From positions 91,886,624 to 91,950,623 of the forward strand of contig CM067373.1 of the NCBI GenBank assembly GCA_034401795.1: 64,000 bases of DNA, written 5' to 3'. Below the pieces are notes generated by a model that was given only the letters and a program-made list of their open reading frames with translations, did not search any database and had not been told where the DNA came from. Both the position numbers and the translations under genes were made by a program. The DNA is from Chaetoderma sp. LZ-2023a. Its lineage: Eukaryota; Mollusca; Caudofoveata; Chaetodermatida; Chaetodermatidae. Position 1 is the stretch's first letter. The number at the start of each line of letters is the position of its first letter. Below, piece by piece: positions 24,127 to 36,843 of this stretch.

Positions 24127-26929
24127 TTATCCATGGCTGACAGGAGATATAGTATGATAACCAGCTGGGTATGCCGAGTTTTGAGATGCAGGAGCAGATT
24201 TGGAGGTGCATATGGGCTGGGGTTGGGTGAGTGGGTTGGAAAGGCGTTTTCCCCTGCGTTGCTGGTGGTAGACAGTTGGCCAGCTAAGGGAAGCACCACT
24301 GATTGTAAAAGGACGGCACTGTTACTATATGCATAAAAGTAAATAAGCTTAATTGAATATTATGTTGATCATGTTTAATTGTGTATTTAGTTAATCATTT
24401 CACTGACAAATCCCTGAAAAAAGTATATTCTTTACGATAAAAAAACTTATTCTGTTGAATATTCTGAAATTAACAACTGCCAGTCAAATTAATTTCAAAA
24501 TATTCAATAGTTTTCCTGTATGAATAGCTACATGTCCTAAAGGGTTAAAAGTATATGGATGTCTAGGATTCATTACCTACATGTACCTGCAACAATGGAT
24601 ACAATTTACCTGCTCTAAAAATATTGCAATATTTATATTTCTACATAAAAAGACTGGACTGATTGTAAAATTTATTGAATTTTCATTTTTTTTCCTGGCT
24701 TTATTTTGCTGTGCTTGGCAAAAACATAGTAAAAGAAACCCTAACCTTCACCATGAAAGTTAATTCTTTACATTTACCTACCTCAATTGCTAGAGGCATG
24801 TGATTGGGTTTTTATTTTATTGGGCCTCAAGACATGATACCAACTGCTATTGCATAAATTATGTGTAGGTAGTTCAAATAACTAAGAACCACCCATGTAA
24901 AGCCTCACTTTCGGACAGTTTTGGACATCTTAAGGTGTCCAAAACCTATTTTGAGCGGATGGTTTAAACCCGGTTAAACTGCCGTATAAACCACTAGTGT
25001 CCAAAACTTGCCAACCTTGGTTTATGCATTGCGATTTTCAAGTTTCAAAATCGCTCCTATGCATAAAAATCCTAATGACGCTATGAGGTGTATGTCTGTC
25101 TTTAATTTCATATCTATATATTTACACATTAAGTCTAAAGATACATAAAGCTAAAATATGACTATGTGCCAGCTAATACATTTGAATTCCATAATTACTG
25201 AGGCATAAAATTTTACTTGAGAATATTTGAGAGGCTTTATTGATTTCAAAACCCAGCACGGTACCGTAGACCCGGTTGGATTAATGGGCCCTGTCAAATT
25301 TTGATGTGACACTGTCACTTCAAAACAATATTATAACGCAAATATTACTACCTTCAGAGAAAGAAGTGCATGTTTAAAAGCTAATTCTATATAAGAAACA
25401 AACATGATAAACTGTTTATAGTCTAGCGATTCTATTTTTCTGAAACATTTGATGTGAATTTCTAAATTGTACTAACTAACTACCACGGTACCGTAGGACG
25501 GTCTAGTACCAATCCTACATAAATCTCAGCAGAAATTTCCAAACTCTGCTCTCAAACCAACTTGTTCACATATTCCCGAATTCGGATCTAGTCTTGTGAT
25601 GTTGGTTCGCCATAAGTTGGTCACAAATCGGAGCCCATCGCTCGTGCGTTCTGGTTTGACAGCTGATTTCATGTGTATGCTTATGCAGGCCTGGACAATT
25701 TGGCATAACCTAATTTTTGTTTGCGCAAATATTTTTAGTGCAACCTGGACATAAATACAATGTATGTGTAATAAAGGTTACACAAAAACAAAAGTGTTGC
25801 CTAATATATATTTGCGTAATCTAATAATGGGTTATGCATGCTTTCAATTTCCTGCAGGCCTGAAGGCAGAAAAGTATCGTATCCGTGTGAATAACATGTA
25901 GTAGACGTATTGAAATAAGTCATTTCTATCACGCATGCTTCTAATTTTGTGATCTATTCTAGCGGACGTTTTATTTGCAAAAATTGATCACTTTATTTGC
26001 AAAGTACAGTAAACATGACTTATACGGTTTCACACACGTGGAGTGGTCTTGGATTGAATATAGATTGTGTAATATCTGTACTGATTTTGTCTGACATGGT
26101 GCTGTTGATTTTGCCGTAATTATTTTATACCAGAGAGACACATAGCCAAAAAGTGTTGGGGTGGGGGTACTTAGACCAAGTGAGTTACATCTAGCAATAA
26201 TGCCTAGCCAAGCATAGCCAATGCCTACCAATGCATTCACAGGGCTTACTGAATGCATATTCACTCCTACACAAGACCCGCCAGTACCTAGTAAACAATG
26301 CAACTAAGGCCTACATTCTACATCAGCCTAGTCAATGCCTAGTCGAGGCTAACCAAGACTGGCCGACGCCATACACAGTGCCCACCATGCCTTCTAAGGC
26401 ATATTCGAGGCTAGCCTATGCATAAACACCTTGTTTGTGTATGCCTTCATTAGGCCTTAGATATGCATTAGTTAGGCCTTGGACTGACCATGAATATGGC
26501 GTCAATGGGATCTTTGCATCGTTTTATCCCTGGACTTGGTCAAGTGTGGAGGAGGCAACCACACCAGATTGGCGGGTCCTTTAATCGCAAAAAGTGTGTA
26601 AATCCAGAGGTAGGTATACTACCTCAATGAGAATAAATGCCCTCTTTACACCCCATCCCTCCACAAATAAAACCCTGCTTTGCATTGTTCTTGGATAGAC
26701 GTTGTGAAGGCCTTAGGTAGGCATTGGCAAGGGTATGTCCTGATTAAGTATCCAGTAATCATAATTGGTTAGGCTTAGGTAGGTCTTGCCTATTGTTGGA
26801 TAGATCTTGGCTATGTCGTGGGTATGTCTTAGATACCCTTGAGTAGGGTTGAGTAGGTCTTGATTTGCCTTGCCTAGGGTTTGGGTAGATTTCCTACATG
26901 TGATATACAATTTGTTATCCGAGATGTAT
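24127..26929. other. Noncoding stretch
   Basis: No supported gene. Contains one short arm of the R1 foldback (TTGAATATTCTGAAATTAA with complement, 24450-24515), GGTACCGTAG near 25260 and 25490, and degenerate TTAGGTAGG-type and AGGCCTA-rich sequence at 26290-26900. Confidence 0.5.
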
Positions 26930-28080
26930 ACTCATACCTCACAAGTAACCTGATGTACACGCATCATGCATTTCCTTCCCAATCGGTGACCATTCTCACA
27001 TGCCCAATACCTCACTAGTAATCTACAACAGCACTGTCTACAGCCATACATCATAAGTACTGATATACAGGCTTCATACATTTCCATCACAATCTGTAAC
27101 TGTTCGTCAACGGTACATACCTCACTAGTCATCTACAGTTTATTGTATACAGTCATACCTCACAAGCAATGGAATGTATAGGCATCATACATTTCCCTCA
27201 CAATCTGTGTCAGTTCGCAGCATGTCACATACCTCACTAGTAGTCTACAGTTTATTGTAACATGGCTCGATATTAATACTATCCTGCTGACACGAAGATA
27301 GTAACATTTCATACGGGTTAGTAAGACTATACCTGCACTAATCCATATGGAGCTCAAAAGAGAATATCTATGAAGTTTGTGAAAAGTTATTATAATAGCA
27401 TTAAGTTATGTAATCTGATATATTTGAGTGCCCATTACATATGATTTACTACTGACTATTAGTAGCAATCAGGTCCTAAGCCTACAAGCATGACAAGTGC
27501 AGTGAAACCTATCTCTAAAGGACACCCTGCAGACCAGTGAAAAGTGGCTGTTATAAACAGGTGGCCTTTATATAGAGGGCCGAATATATTGTTGCAATGG
27601 CCTTGGGACGTAGTAAAGGTGGCCTTTATATGGAGGTAGCCTTTATATAAAAGTGGAATTTAGAGCAGGTTTGACTGTACAACCATTGTGTTAGAGAAAA
27701 TTGCTGCGTGTTAGTAGAATCAAAGATTTACTATCCTGTCTGGGATAGTGGAAATAATTACTAAAATCAACCCCTGTTGTATCGAATCATACCTGACAAA
27801 TATCGTGATATACACGCTCCATCTAGTAGTAGTTCCATCACCATCTGTGATGATTCACACACATGTTCTATACCACACAATCTGATCACTAACACGTGCC
27901 CCATATATCATTAGTAATCCACAGTTGTACTGTATACCGTCATACCTCACAAGTAACCTAATGTACATGCTCCAACCAGCCCCTTCACAATCTGTGACCA
28001 TTCACACATGCCCCATACCGCACTAGTAATCTACACATGCACTGTATACAGGCGTACCTGGCAATCATAATCTCAGGAAT
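26930..28080. repeat. Degenerate tandem repeat, about 115-150 bp units
   Basis: Units with CATACCTCACAAGTAACCTG, ACATTTCC..CACAATCTGTGA and CCTCACTAGTAATCTACA recur at about 26932, 27050, 27160, 27785, 27941 and 28040. A TTTATATAGAGG-type short repeat interrupts at 27530-27670. The frames on the minus strand are repeat shadows. Confidence 0.7.
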
Positions 28081-29114
28081 CGCTTGCATTAGATTTTGAT
28101 GTATCTGTTTAAATGGTTTGTATATCATTTGTCCTAAACCCAACTGGATTTCCACATACAATTTGCATCTACACAGGTCCGATAGACCATGAATGACATA
28201 TAAGTAATTCTAATTTATATGGGTGTCTGGCTGTTTGTCTGGCTGGCTGGCTGGCTGTTTGATTGGTTGCTTGGTTAGATGGATGGATGGTTGGCTGGCT
28301 GGCTGGTTGGGTGGCTGGCTCACTGGCTCCATCGATCGATTGAGAGATAGATAGATGGGAAATGAATGCATCGATGTGCAGAGAAGGAGAGAGCGTGAGT
28401 GTTGTGCTGTGAGAAGGTGGGAGGCCTTACATCGATGGCGCTGCCATTATTTTGTATTTATGTTGTAGTATAAGTAATAAACTTGTAAACTAATAAAATT
28501 TTTTATCCATTTGCGACATGGGCATAGCTTTGAATTTCTGTATGTGGTTCACTTCTGTATGTGTTTAGCATGATAATTTGCTCCAGAGTTTCAGTGGAGT
28601 TATTTTAATCATGATCGTGCATAATTTTCGAACACGTTGTCCCCATGATTTTTTTTAATAGCAAAATAGGGCATCTTGTATTGCGTAATTTATCGCGTTA
28701 CTAAGTGAACCCTTTTTGCATTTGTAATGTCTATACATCTCGACCCATGCTTCCCATTTAGGCTAAAATAAATCTCAGGCTTTGTATTTTGATGTGATTT
28801 TATGCGTGGTATTTCATTTGTATACGAATTAGACCATACATCATTGCAATATGTGCAAATGAATTCGTGCGCGATAAAGTGATTTTATTGGTTTTATTGC
28901 TTTATTTGATTTGAATCGTCGAATGACACCAATGAAATTGATTTTTATCCAAGTTATCCCATTTTATTTGGTCTTTATGTAGGGAAACAGATGGGTGAGT
29001 GAGTGACTCAGTGAGTGACTGAGGGAGATAGGGAGGCGTGGGTGGGGAGTTGTGGTTATTATTGTCGATGTAGGCTAGACATCTTCTAGACCATCAGTAA
29101 AATCTAATTGCTCT

Positions 29115-29153
<39 letters not shown>

Positions 29154-29389
29154 ATAAAATGATGTCAACAAATTTATAATTATTTAACAAAAGAAATTGT
29201 ATATTTAAACACACGGGCTATAGCCAGTTAGTTTAAATAGAAAGCACTGAGCACAGTGCAAATCATAGCAAAGTCTTCTGGTGAGACATTCAATGCGGTA
29301 AAGCATATCTGGATTGTTTGGCAGACACCCAGTTGAGACTAGCATGTTTCAATCGATGAAAAGATGGAGAAGGCCAATATTATTCGTGG
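28081..29389. other. Noncoding stretch with simple repeats
   Basis: No supported gene. GGCTGGCTGGCT and TTGGTTGGATGGATGG arrays at 28225-28330, a GTGAGTGAGTGACTG array near 28993 and a GTT array at 29116-29153. Confidence 0.5.
29116..29153. repeat. (GTT)n microsatellite
   Basis: Uninterrupted GTT trinucleotide array of about 12 units. Confidence 0.95.
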
Positions 29390-31020
29390 GAAGGTTAAAC
29401 CAGGTTGCAGCTCCAAGTTGTTCACAACCAGGAGCTTAAGCTGTGATAGATAACAGTTTCTCTGCTGATGTAGAGATCCACAATGGAATATAACGTGTGA
29501 GTAATCCTCAATATCAGCTTGACATAGACGACAAGCTGGATTGGCAGCATTGTCATTGAACTTGCTAAGTGTGGATTGAACCAGACACGCCCCGGGTTAC
29601 AAATCGGGCTTTGATGACACCTTTTCCGACATCTATGCTATCATTTTGCACAGACTCAATTGATAGATGTTGTTTGCCAATGGGTGCATTGGATGCATTT
29701 AAATGTATTAGAGTACCCTTCGAGTTGCATTCTGTAACTAGGAGAATATTCCAATGAGTATCAAGGGCACGTCTAACAGCTGTTTTCCATGCAGCCTTAG
29801 TTGGTCTATTCTGAATTAAATTCTCTATTGTTGGTAGATCATATCGTTCCAGAGGTTTAGCAACATGTCTGAGCTAGCTCCTGGAATTCTTGTCTTTCAA
29901 TGCTGTTTGCCGTACTAAGATGTTATTGAGTTCTTCGTTTTTGCTCAAAAGAATTCTTCCTAATAGTGAGAGTTGGCATGTATTAAGTTCAGCTGTTAGT
30001 GGTCTAGCACCAAGTAGTATATAGACAGCACATTTGGTAGTGCGGACTGGAAGGGCATGAATCCTTCTAATGGTGCTAATTAAGAATTTTTCGAGAATAT
30101 CTAGCTGCTGTTTGTTGAGAACAAATAGCTCTGGCAGCGCAGTCAGTCCCAGATGTGTAGCTATTGGAGATATGAATACTATAGTTTTGTCGAGATGTAA
30201 TGTTGGTGAGTCTGCTCAAACTCTCTTGGGAATGAAATTAATGAGAATAGTCGACTTCTCTGGGTGAACTATGTATCGTTCACGAGCTGAATATTAATAA
30301 GTGATGTCAAGCATACACTGAAGTGCTTGTTGCAAATTGGTTATGAGGGTTAGATCATCAGCAACAGTTGGGAAGCCTACATATTCGGTTCCGATGAATG
30401 ATCTCAGTTACGCTTTTTCAAGTTGTAGTAGGTTGTTGATATACAAACTTGTATAGACAGGGGAAAGAATTCCACCTTGCCTCACTCCTTGAAGGAGTGG
30501 AAATGAGTGGCTTACAGATTGTCTCCATTTTGCCCTTGTAGTTATCCCAGAGTAAAGTCTATCAGTTATATGGAGCAGATGGACTTAGATTTCTTGTTCA
30601 TACAGCTTACATTTAAGAGATGTGTGGTCCACTACATCATGGGCTCTTTGCGTATCAAGAAAGGCGATGTACTGAGGAATGTGTAGTTCTTTGTATTCAA
30701 CCATAGATTCTGAGAGGATCAGACCTGCCATTAGTGGGGGAAGTCTCTTTGTAAAACCAAATTGGAGGTTTGACTGATACTGTGGTAGTCGGTCAGTAAT
30801 TTTAGCCGGAATAACATGCTCGAAGATCTTTCCTATCTGAGATGTGACAGTGATGCCTCGGTAGCTAGAGTCTAATACGTCTTTTACTTTTTTGTGGACT
30901 GGAGTTATTACACCCAGCGGTATCTTCTTTGCACTCAGAATAATGTTGAACAGATGGACTAAGTGGATGATGATACTCAGTCCTCAGTGGAGGAAGTGTC
31001 CTACAGCGAGATTAAACTCA
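29390..31020 (-). pseudogene. Decayed LINE reverse transcriptase, minus strand
   Basis: Reading the minus strand in pieces gives RT landmarks in order. First comes an early RT block (about 30930-30800) with IPLGVITPVHKK and SSYRGITVTSQIGKIFEH. The palm follows with QFGFTKRLPP and IAFLDTQRAHDVVDH (about 30770-30610), then QGVRQGGILSPVY (about 30500). An ADD box (PTVADDLTL, about 30370) replaces the usual YADD. Near the 3' end (about 29560-29480) a C-terminal zinc-type segment CRLCQADIEDYSHVIFHC is seen. The frame changes repeatedly and stops are common, so it is dead. It is a different LINE lineage from the fragment at 1349-2291. Ends are approximate. Confidence 0.85.
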
Positions 31021-31856
31021 TCCTCTGCTTTACCACTACATGGATACCTGCAGTTGCAGAAGCCTAATGAATTAGGGTAGCAAATTATATATATTGCACC
31101 TACTACTTTAGAATAACAGCTATTTTTATAGTGTATATTAGCCAATGAAATGGCTTCATTTCTACTATGTGCCCTTCCAAGTAAAAGTGGTATTGGACTC
31201 TAAAAACTGTTATTGGACTCTGTCTGAAAGTGTTATGGACTCGCGAGACTATTTGTTACGTCATAAGAATAGTACATCACCGTGGTTTATGACGTCACGT
31301 TAAGAACTTAGTATGTCACGCAAACATTACATCATAATAGTTTTACGCCATTGCTTTATATAGGTCATTAATGACCATGAAGGTGAAGTTCGGTTCACTA
31401 ACCAATCAATCAATACCATACGTCATGGTGTCCGCATACAGCACGATAAAACAAACACTTAAAAATCACACAATGACAATGCATAAAATAACATCAAATG
31501 AATTAAACTAAAATTAAATTAATATTAAGAATAAGTTATTTATATTTATTTATATTATCCAAAACATATCAAATTGTTACTTACAACAATATAATTGACT
31601 TTTGGCTGTCTGAATGGCATAAATCAAACCTAGCCGTTAACCCAACAAGCTGGGCGCATGGTGAAGCGACCAGTTGGTCTGAACATCATGTGCAGAACTG
31701 TACAGTAAAGTCGGCTATAATCAGCGGTATCAGTGCACCAATTGGATACAGTCACAGCCATAATAGAGGCATAAGTAGGTTGTAAGTTAATCAGTAGGAT
31801 ACTCTATCAATTTATTTGCAACGCTATGGACTGATGGAATACCATTTTGAGAGGTA
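31021..31856. other. Noncoding stretch
   Basis: AT-rich, with GACGTC/CGTCATA-type motifs near 31258-31330. No supported gene. Confidence 0.5.
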
Positions 31857-33660
31857 GTGGATAAAATGTTGATAAAGTGTATTGATGAAGAGAACGCCAT
31901 GTTGCTCAAGGAATTCCATCAAGGGCACAATTATGTATTTAAACAGAGAATGGAAATACGACAACAAGCTATGGAACTTGATGATCTACTTTCAGAGCTC
32001 GGCCCACTATACAGCCAATCTAAATCAGATGGCACACAGCTTCAGCATTATTTCAGTCTTTGGATGAATACTTGGAAATGGTGTGGCTCGTCTTAGATTA
32101 TAATGCAGGTGATAGAGATGCAAACTCAGCCCTTGAACCTCGAAACCTCTATTTCAATGTTGCCTTATGACAGAGTATTTGATCACTTAGCTTATTTTAA
32201 GTGGGCCACTATGTACGTCACTGACATGAATATGCTTCCAGAGGTTCATAGAGAGTTTACTGAGAATAGAGCACATGCAGTATCAAGGTCATCCTCAGAA
32301 TCCTTCGTTAAATCTGTTTCACCAGATATGGCATTGGAACAAACAGTGACAAGAAATTCTAAAACGAAAGGTGAGCTCATTGATGTGTCTGCCAGTGGCG
32401 GGTCCAGATGGCAGCAGGGATTACCATGACTTCAAATTTTCATAAAGACCCGGGTCCTTGCGTCACATAAAACAGAAAGAGATGATGGTGATGTACAGAG
32501 TATCATTAAGACTATCAAACCGAAAATGGTCAATCCTTTTGATTTCAGGCCCTATGATGGAGAGAAAATGGCTCTAATAAATATAGCTACTCAAGCAATT
32601 GCTCCCAATTCATGACTTACTGTGAAAGGGCAAGGGCAATAGTCCATACAAGTGTTTGAGAAAAAGAGACTTATATATGGGGAAGATTTTTGATTTCTGC
32701 AGCCCCGCCAAATTTGCAAACTTTTGGAAGTCTAAACATGCCGGTAAACCTGACAAAAGGAAAGCAGAGAGTAAAACACTGAACATTGATAGGCAGGTAT
32801 GTAGTCGACTGTTGACTGTATCAAAGACCCGCGCAATTGATCTAAAGGTAATACAGTCATATGAGCTTGCACCAGTACCAATCGGACCATGAAGAAGCTG
32901 GCAACAGAGTATTTGTTCATTGTGAATACTTAACACATAATGTTCTTAAGTCTGAGGAGTTCAAGAGAATCATCATCTTTTCCCCAGATGCGGATGTTGC
33001 AGTGTTATGCTGGCATCACTTTAATGGGTTACAGATTCAAGAGCTCGGGTTCCACACGGGTACAGGGGGAGGGGGGGGGGAGTGTAAGGTGTATACCTGT
33101 ACATGAATATGTTAAAGGCATAGGATCTGACTAATGTGTGTTATTACCTGCGATGCACGTATTGACATGGTGTGATTCCACAAGCAGCTTACATGGTATT
33201 GGAAAGAAGAAGGCTTTGCTTACATTATCGAAACATAAATACCAACTAAAAGGCCTAATCTTGGCAATGACTGTTCAATTATTGTTATGATGCCACTATT
33301 GGTGCCTCAATTAAATTTATTGGGTTACTCTATGGAGAAGCTACGTCAAAGTTGAACCGGCTAAGATACAAACAAATGTTTTATCTGGAGACATACAAGG
33401 GACCATAATCTCACACGTGCATCACCACTTGGAAATGGCCGGGTTAATGATATATGGGAATCCTTCTTCCTAAACTCATGAATGAGTGTCCAGCTCCAGA
33501 GAACATTGTTGAACTAATTGCTTTCAATGTAAGAAGGGATGCGTGGCAAGGCGGAGCTGTCTACGCGCCGAGCTTCATTGTACAGCAGCTTGTGACTGTG
33601 ACAATGAGTGTGGTAATGTTGGTCAAGAATACGATGAGGGCGCCTAGGAGTATACGATGC
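31857..33660 (+). pseudogene. Decayed copy of a repetitive invertebrate gene family (unnamed)
   Basis: Pieces in all three plus frames read in a consistent order. They run from an N-terminal helical block (31857-32090), to MLPYDRVFDHLAYFKWATMY with a MLPEVHREFTE segment and HAVSRSS (32150-32300), then DMALEQTVTRNSKTKG (32325-32370). Next comes FSPDADVAVLCWHHF with HTGTG (32980-33065), then LPAMHVLTWCDSTSS and GIGKKKALLTLSKHKYQ (33145-33245), then a Cys-poor remnant of a C-terminal tail (33450-33660). I recognise this order as a family repeated in many marine invertebrate genomes, often beside mobile DNA; I do not know its name or function. Frames break at about 32096, 32429, 32600, 32890 and later, so the copy is nonfunctional. 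Confidence 0.65.
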
Positions 33661-33706
33661 TTATTAAGCACTTAATTGGGTGGATTTCATTATATATTTT
33701 AGGAAA

Positions 33707-33802
33707 TGCATTCCTTGTAATTGAGACTTACTATAATAAATATGTTTGGCACTAGTCATTCCTTGTAATTCAGACTTACTATAATAAATATGTCTGGCAC
33801 TA
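33707..33802. repeat. 48-bp tandem duplication
   Basis: ATTCCTTGTAATT(G/C)AGACTTA continuing to GGCACTAGTC is present twice in a row. Confidence 0.85.
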
Positions 33803-33889
33803 GTCACCTCATACTCAAAGCCCAAATGGACCATAGCTGCCAAAAATGACAATATGTGCCACAATTGTTGATAGGCGACAGACAAAAAA

Positions 33890-34735
33890 TAAAGGTATGG
33901 CCCTTGTTTCTAGCTGTGGTGTTCATATTAATCGTGCAACTAGATATTGCCTTAAGAGATACATCTGCTAAATCTTGTTTTAATGCATCAACAATTGATC
34001 AAACCACTCTATTTTACCAATAGGCTTCAATAATTAAAAACGCCTTAACAAATCAGATTCATGGCCCTTGTTTTAAGGTGTGACCGCTTCGTCTTCATAG
34101 TTTAAATAGATACTATGTAAGGGGCAGATCTGCAAAATGTGGCTTTAATCCATTTACAATTGACGTTTGCTATGTTTGTGCCACATTTAATATCCCCCCC
34201 CCCCCGTCTGATTCTATACTTAAAACACCGTGATGAATCAGAGATATGGCCCTTATTTAAAGGTGTGTCCTTTTCAATTTCATAGTTGCAAAGCTATGGC
34301 CTGCAGGAACATATCTGCAAAATCTGGTTTTAGTCCTTCCATAATTGACGAAATGTACAATAAACATATATTCCCTATAGGCTTCAATACTTTGAACATA
34401 TAGCAAGGGGCATAACTCTGTTATTTAAAGGTGTGTCCACTTTATATTAATGGACCGAATAGATATTGCCTAAGAGACCATATCTGCCACATTTGGTTTT
34501 AATCCGTTGATAAATGGCGAAATGTGCCACTAACGTATTTTCCCCATAGGCTTCAATACTTTGAAAATATAGCAAGGGCCATAACTCTGCTATGTGTGGG
34601 CTTGGTCTCTTCATCCTCATAGCCCCAATAGACAATGTCAAAAGGAACATATCTGCCAAATTTGGTTTTAATCCATCAACAAATGCCCTGGCATTAACTA
34701 CTAGGTAGGTCAAATTTTGTTAGCTGAAAAAGGAA
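33890..34735. repeat. Degenerate tandem repeat, about 150-175 bp units
   Basis: Four to five units, each with GGGCCATAACTCTG or GGCCCTT, a TCATAG..AATAGAT segment, ACATATCTGCAAAAT and TTTTAATCC(A/G)T. Units at about 34380-34550 and 34551-34720 are the closest pair. Diverged, noncoding. Confidence 0.7.
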
Positions 34736-35013
34736 ACGAATCCATTCTCTAGCTCCCCCCCCCCCACCCTTGGGCACCCAGACTAAGCCTCTATTGTCCA
34801 TTTGATTTAATGAATCTGGGTATAATGGTGTATTTTATGTAAGCAAATAGTTCAGTAAAAATTTTACAAGAATATAAAAAAATAATGCATTAATGTTTAG
34901 GACGAACGTTCTTTTTCGGCAGGAAATATTCATCCATTTTGTCACAGACAATTTTGTAAGAATCGCCAGTGTCCGTTAAGCACTGCAATACTTTTTGGAC
35001 CGATTCACCAGAC
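34736..35013. other. Noncoding stretch left of the LTR element
   Basis: A C-run at 34756-34768 and AT-rich sequence. Nothing recognised. Confidence 0.4.
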
Positions 35014-35017
35014 AGGT
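35014..35017. repeat. Target site duplication AGGT, left
   Basis: AGGT directly precedes the LTR end TGAAGATTTC and recurs at 45631-45634 directly after the other LTR end ATATCTACA. Confidence 0.75.
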
Positions 35018-36335
35018 TGAAGATTTCTGATGTCTTCTTCTGACTCTAGCTAATTGTGATCACTTCGACTTCGGTAAGGCCTGTATGTGTGGTTGCTGCG
35101 ACAACCGGTCTTACCAACGACGAAAGGGATGGATACCAGCTCGCCTCGTTTGTAGATGAAGGTAACGATATTCCTGTCTGTATCCGGGCCTGATCTGACT
35201 ATTCTAATCGAAGATAATGGTAAGCTACGGTGGTCTTCCGTAGATGCCAGAGTAACGCTATAGAAAACACGAACTCGTGCCTTGAGGTAAAGTATCAAGG
35301 TGATGGCTTTATTCCCTTAACTCTAACTATACTATAATATACTTTGAGCAAAAGTGACTTATACTGTCACAACAGAAGCTATAATAAACTTATTTATTTG
35401 ATTCAGTTTTCCTACTTGCAACGATTTAAGAATTCAATTCAACGTTTCCCTAACTGACTAGCATTACTCTCAGTCACTCTGATCTGATATGCTATTCAAT
35501 TAACTCTTGCCTACTGAAAATACATTCAGCAAGAATTTTATACGAGGTGCGAGGCGGACCGGACTCCCGCTTAAAAGTTAAAGTCCCCCTTTTATACCAT
35601 TTCAGTTCCTATACTCCCTCCATCTTGGTTTCGCACCGCCGGAGGCTGCTCTGATTCTCATTGGATTATGACATCATTTTGATCAATCAAAACCCCGACC
35701 CTCCCTCCCCGGGAGGATGCTTTCTTCCTAGCACTTGCGGTTTGGCTGGTTCTTGAGTAATGGGATCTGTCGTTCCCCTAACTTTATTTTAGAATTTCCA
35801 GCTGCTTCCCATGACAGAATGACGGATGCTTGTTTGATAGCAAGTTCCGATTTGTGTACCTAACGCTAGAATGACGGATGCTTGTTTGATAGCAAGTTTC
35901 GATTTGTGTATCTCCCATGTCAGAATGACGGATGCTTGTTTGGTAGCAAGTTCCGATTTGTGTACCTTACGCCTACCATTGCCTACCAGTCGACAGTCGA
36001 CCGCTTGTTCGCTTGTAGGATGCTAAAGTTATCGGTAAACAAGTTACCATTCCTCTTAGCCTGACTGATTACTTTTCGGCTTATCTTCTCAAGCTTTCGT
36101 GAGAATACAGATTCCAGCCTGGTGCCACCCACTCTGCCAATTATCCAGCGCTGATAACGTATACATTCCCCTTACAAAGACGCTATGGACGGTGCCAGTC
36201 TAAATATACCCCGTGACATAGTCTCTTAGTAGCTCACCTGGTATTCAAACATGAATCGTGCTCGGGCTTACTCCTCGTACATATAAGATGTCCAGCGGGG
36301 TCATGACCTCCCCACAAGACAGTCCCATATCTACA
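35018..36335 (-). repeat. 3' LTR
   Basis: 1318 bp. Near-identical to 44258-45630 but lacking about 55 bp present at 45437-45491. Contains three short direct repeats (GAATGACGGATGCTTGTTTG) at about 35817-35950, as does the 5' LTR. Confidence 0.93.
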
Positions 36336-36350
36336 CATGCCCCTCAACCG
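36336..36350 (-). promoter_or_regulatory. Polypurine tract candidate
   Basis: On the coding strand GAGGGGCATG lies immediately before the 3' LTR start TGTAGATATG. A G-rich purine run in this position normally primes plus-strand DNA synthesis. Short, so moderate confidence. Confidence 0.5.
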
Positions 36351-36843
36351 AAGTTAATTAGCCGTCTCTGAAGGCCTACAGAGATTGATAATTAACTCGT
36401 TGTGCACCATCAACAACCTAAACACGTCATACCAGACACCTCCAGACTATGTCACAGAGTACAACTCCCTCATCACCTACTCCAACAATAGTAATTAAAC
36501 ATGTCCGGGTAATGGAATATCATGCGCAACTGACCGTCCCCGGAAACATAGGAAAACAGCATAATCCTATACAAAGTACGAACTTGTGCGGGTAATGGAA
36601 TATCATGCGCAATTGACCATCCCCGGAAACACATTAATAGCATCATTAATGCCCTTGTAATTCAAGGTGCAGCAATTAACAATATAACCCTATACACGGT
36701 AAATGCAATGAAGTCAGTATATAATAACCTTAATCCTACAGTGCAAATAATCATTAATGGTCATACAATAGCTCCTACATCAAGTAATAAAATAATCACC
36801 AAATAGTGTTCCAGTAACAGCATATAAAGTTCATACCAAAATG
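36336..36843 (-). other. Region between env and 3' LTR, with a 90-bp tandem repeat
   Basis: Noncoding. GGGTAATGGAATATCATGCG followed by CAA(C/T)TGACC(G/A)TCCCCGGAA occurs at about 36506 and again at about 36595. No accessory gene is visible. Confidence 0.7.

Noticed and set aside
26932-27357. Small Cys-containing minus-strand frames
   Set aside because: Fall in a degenerate tandem repeat and are not preserved between units.
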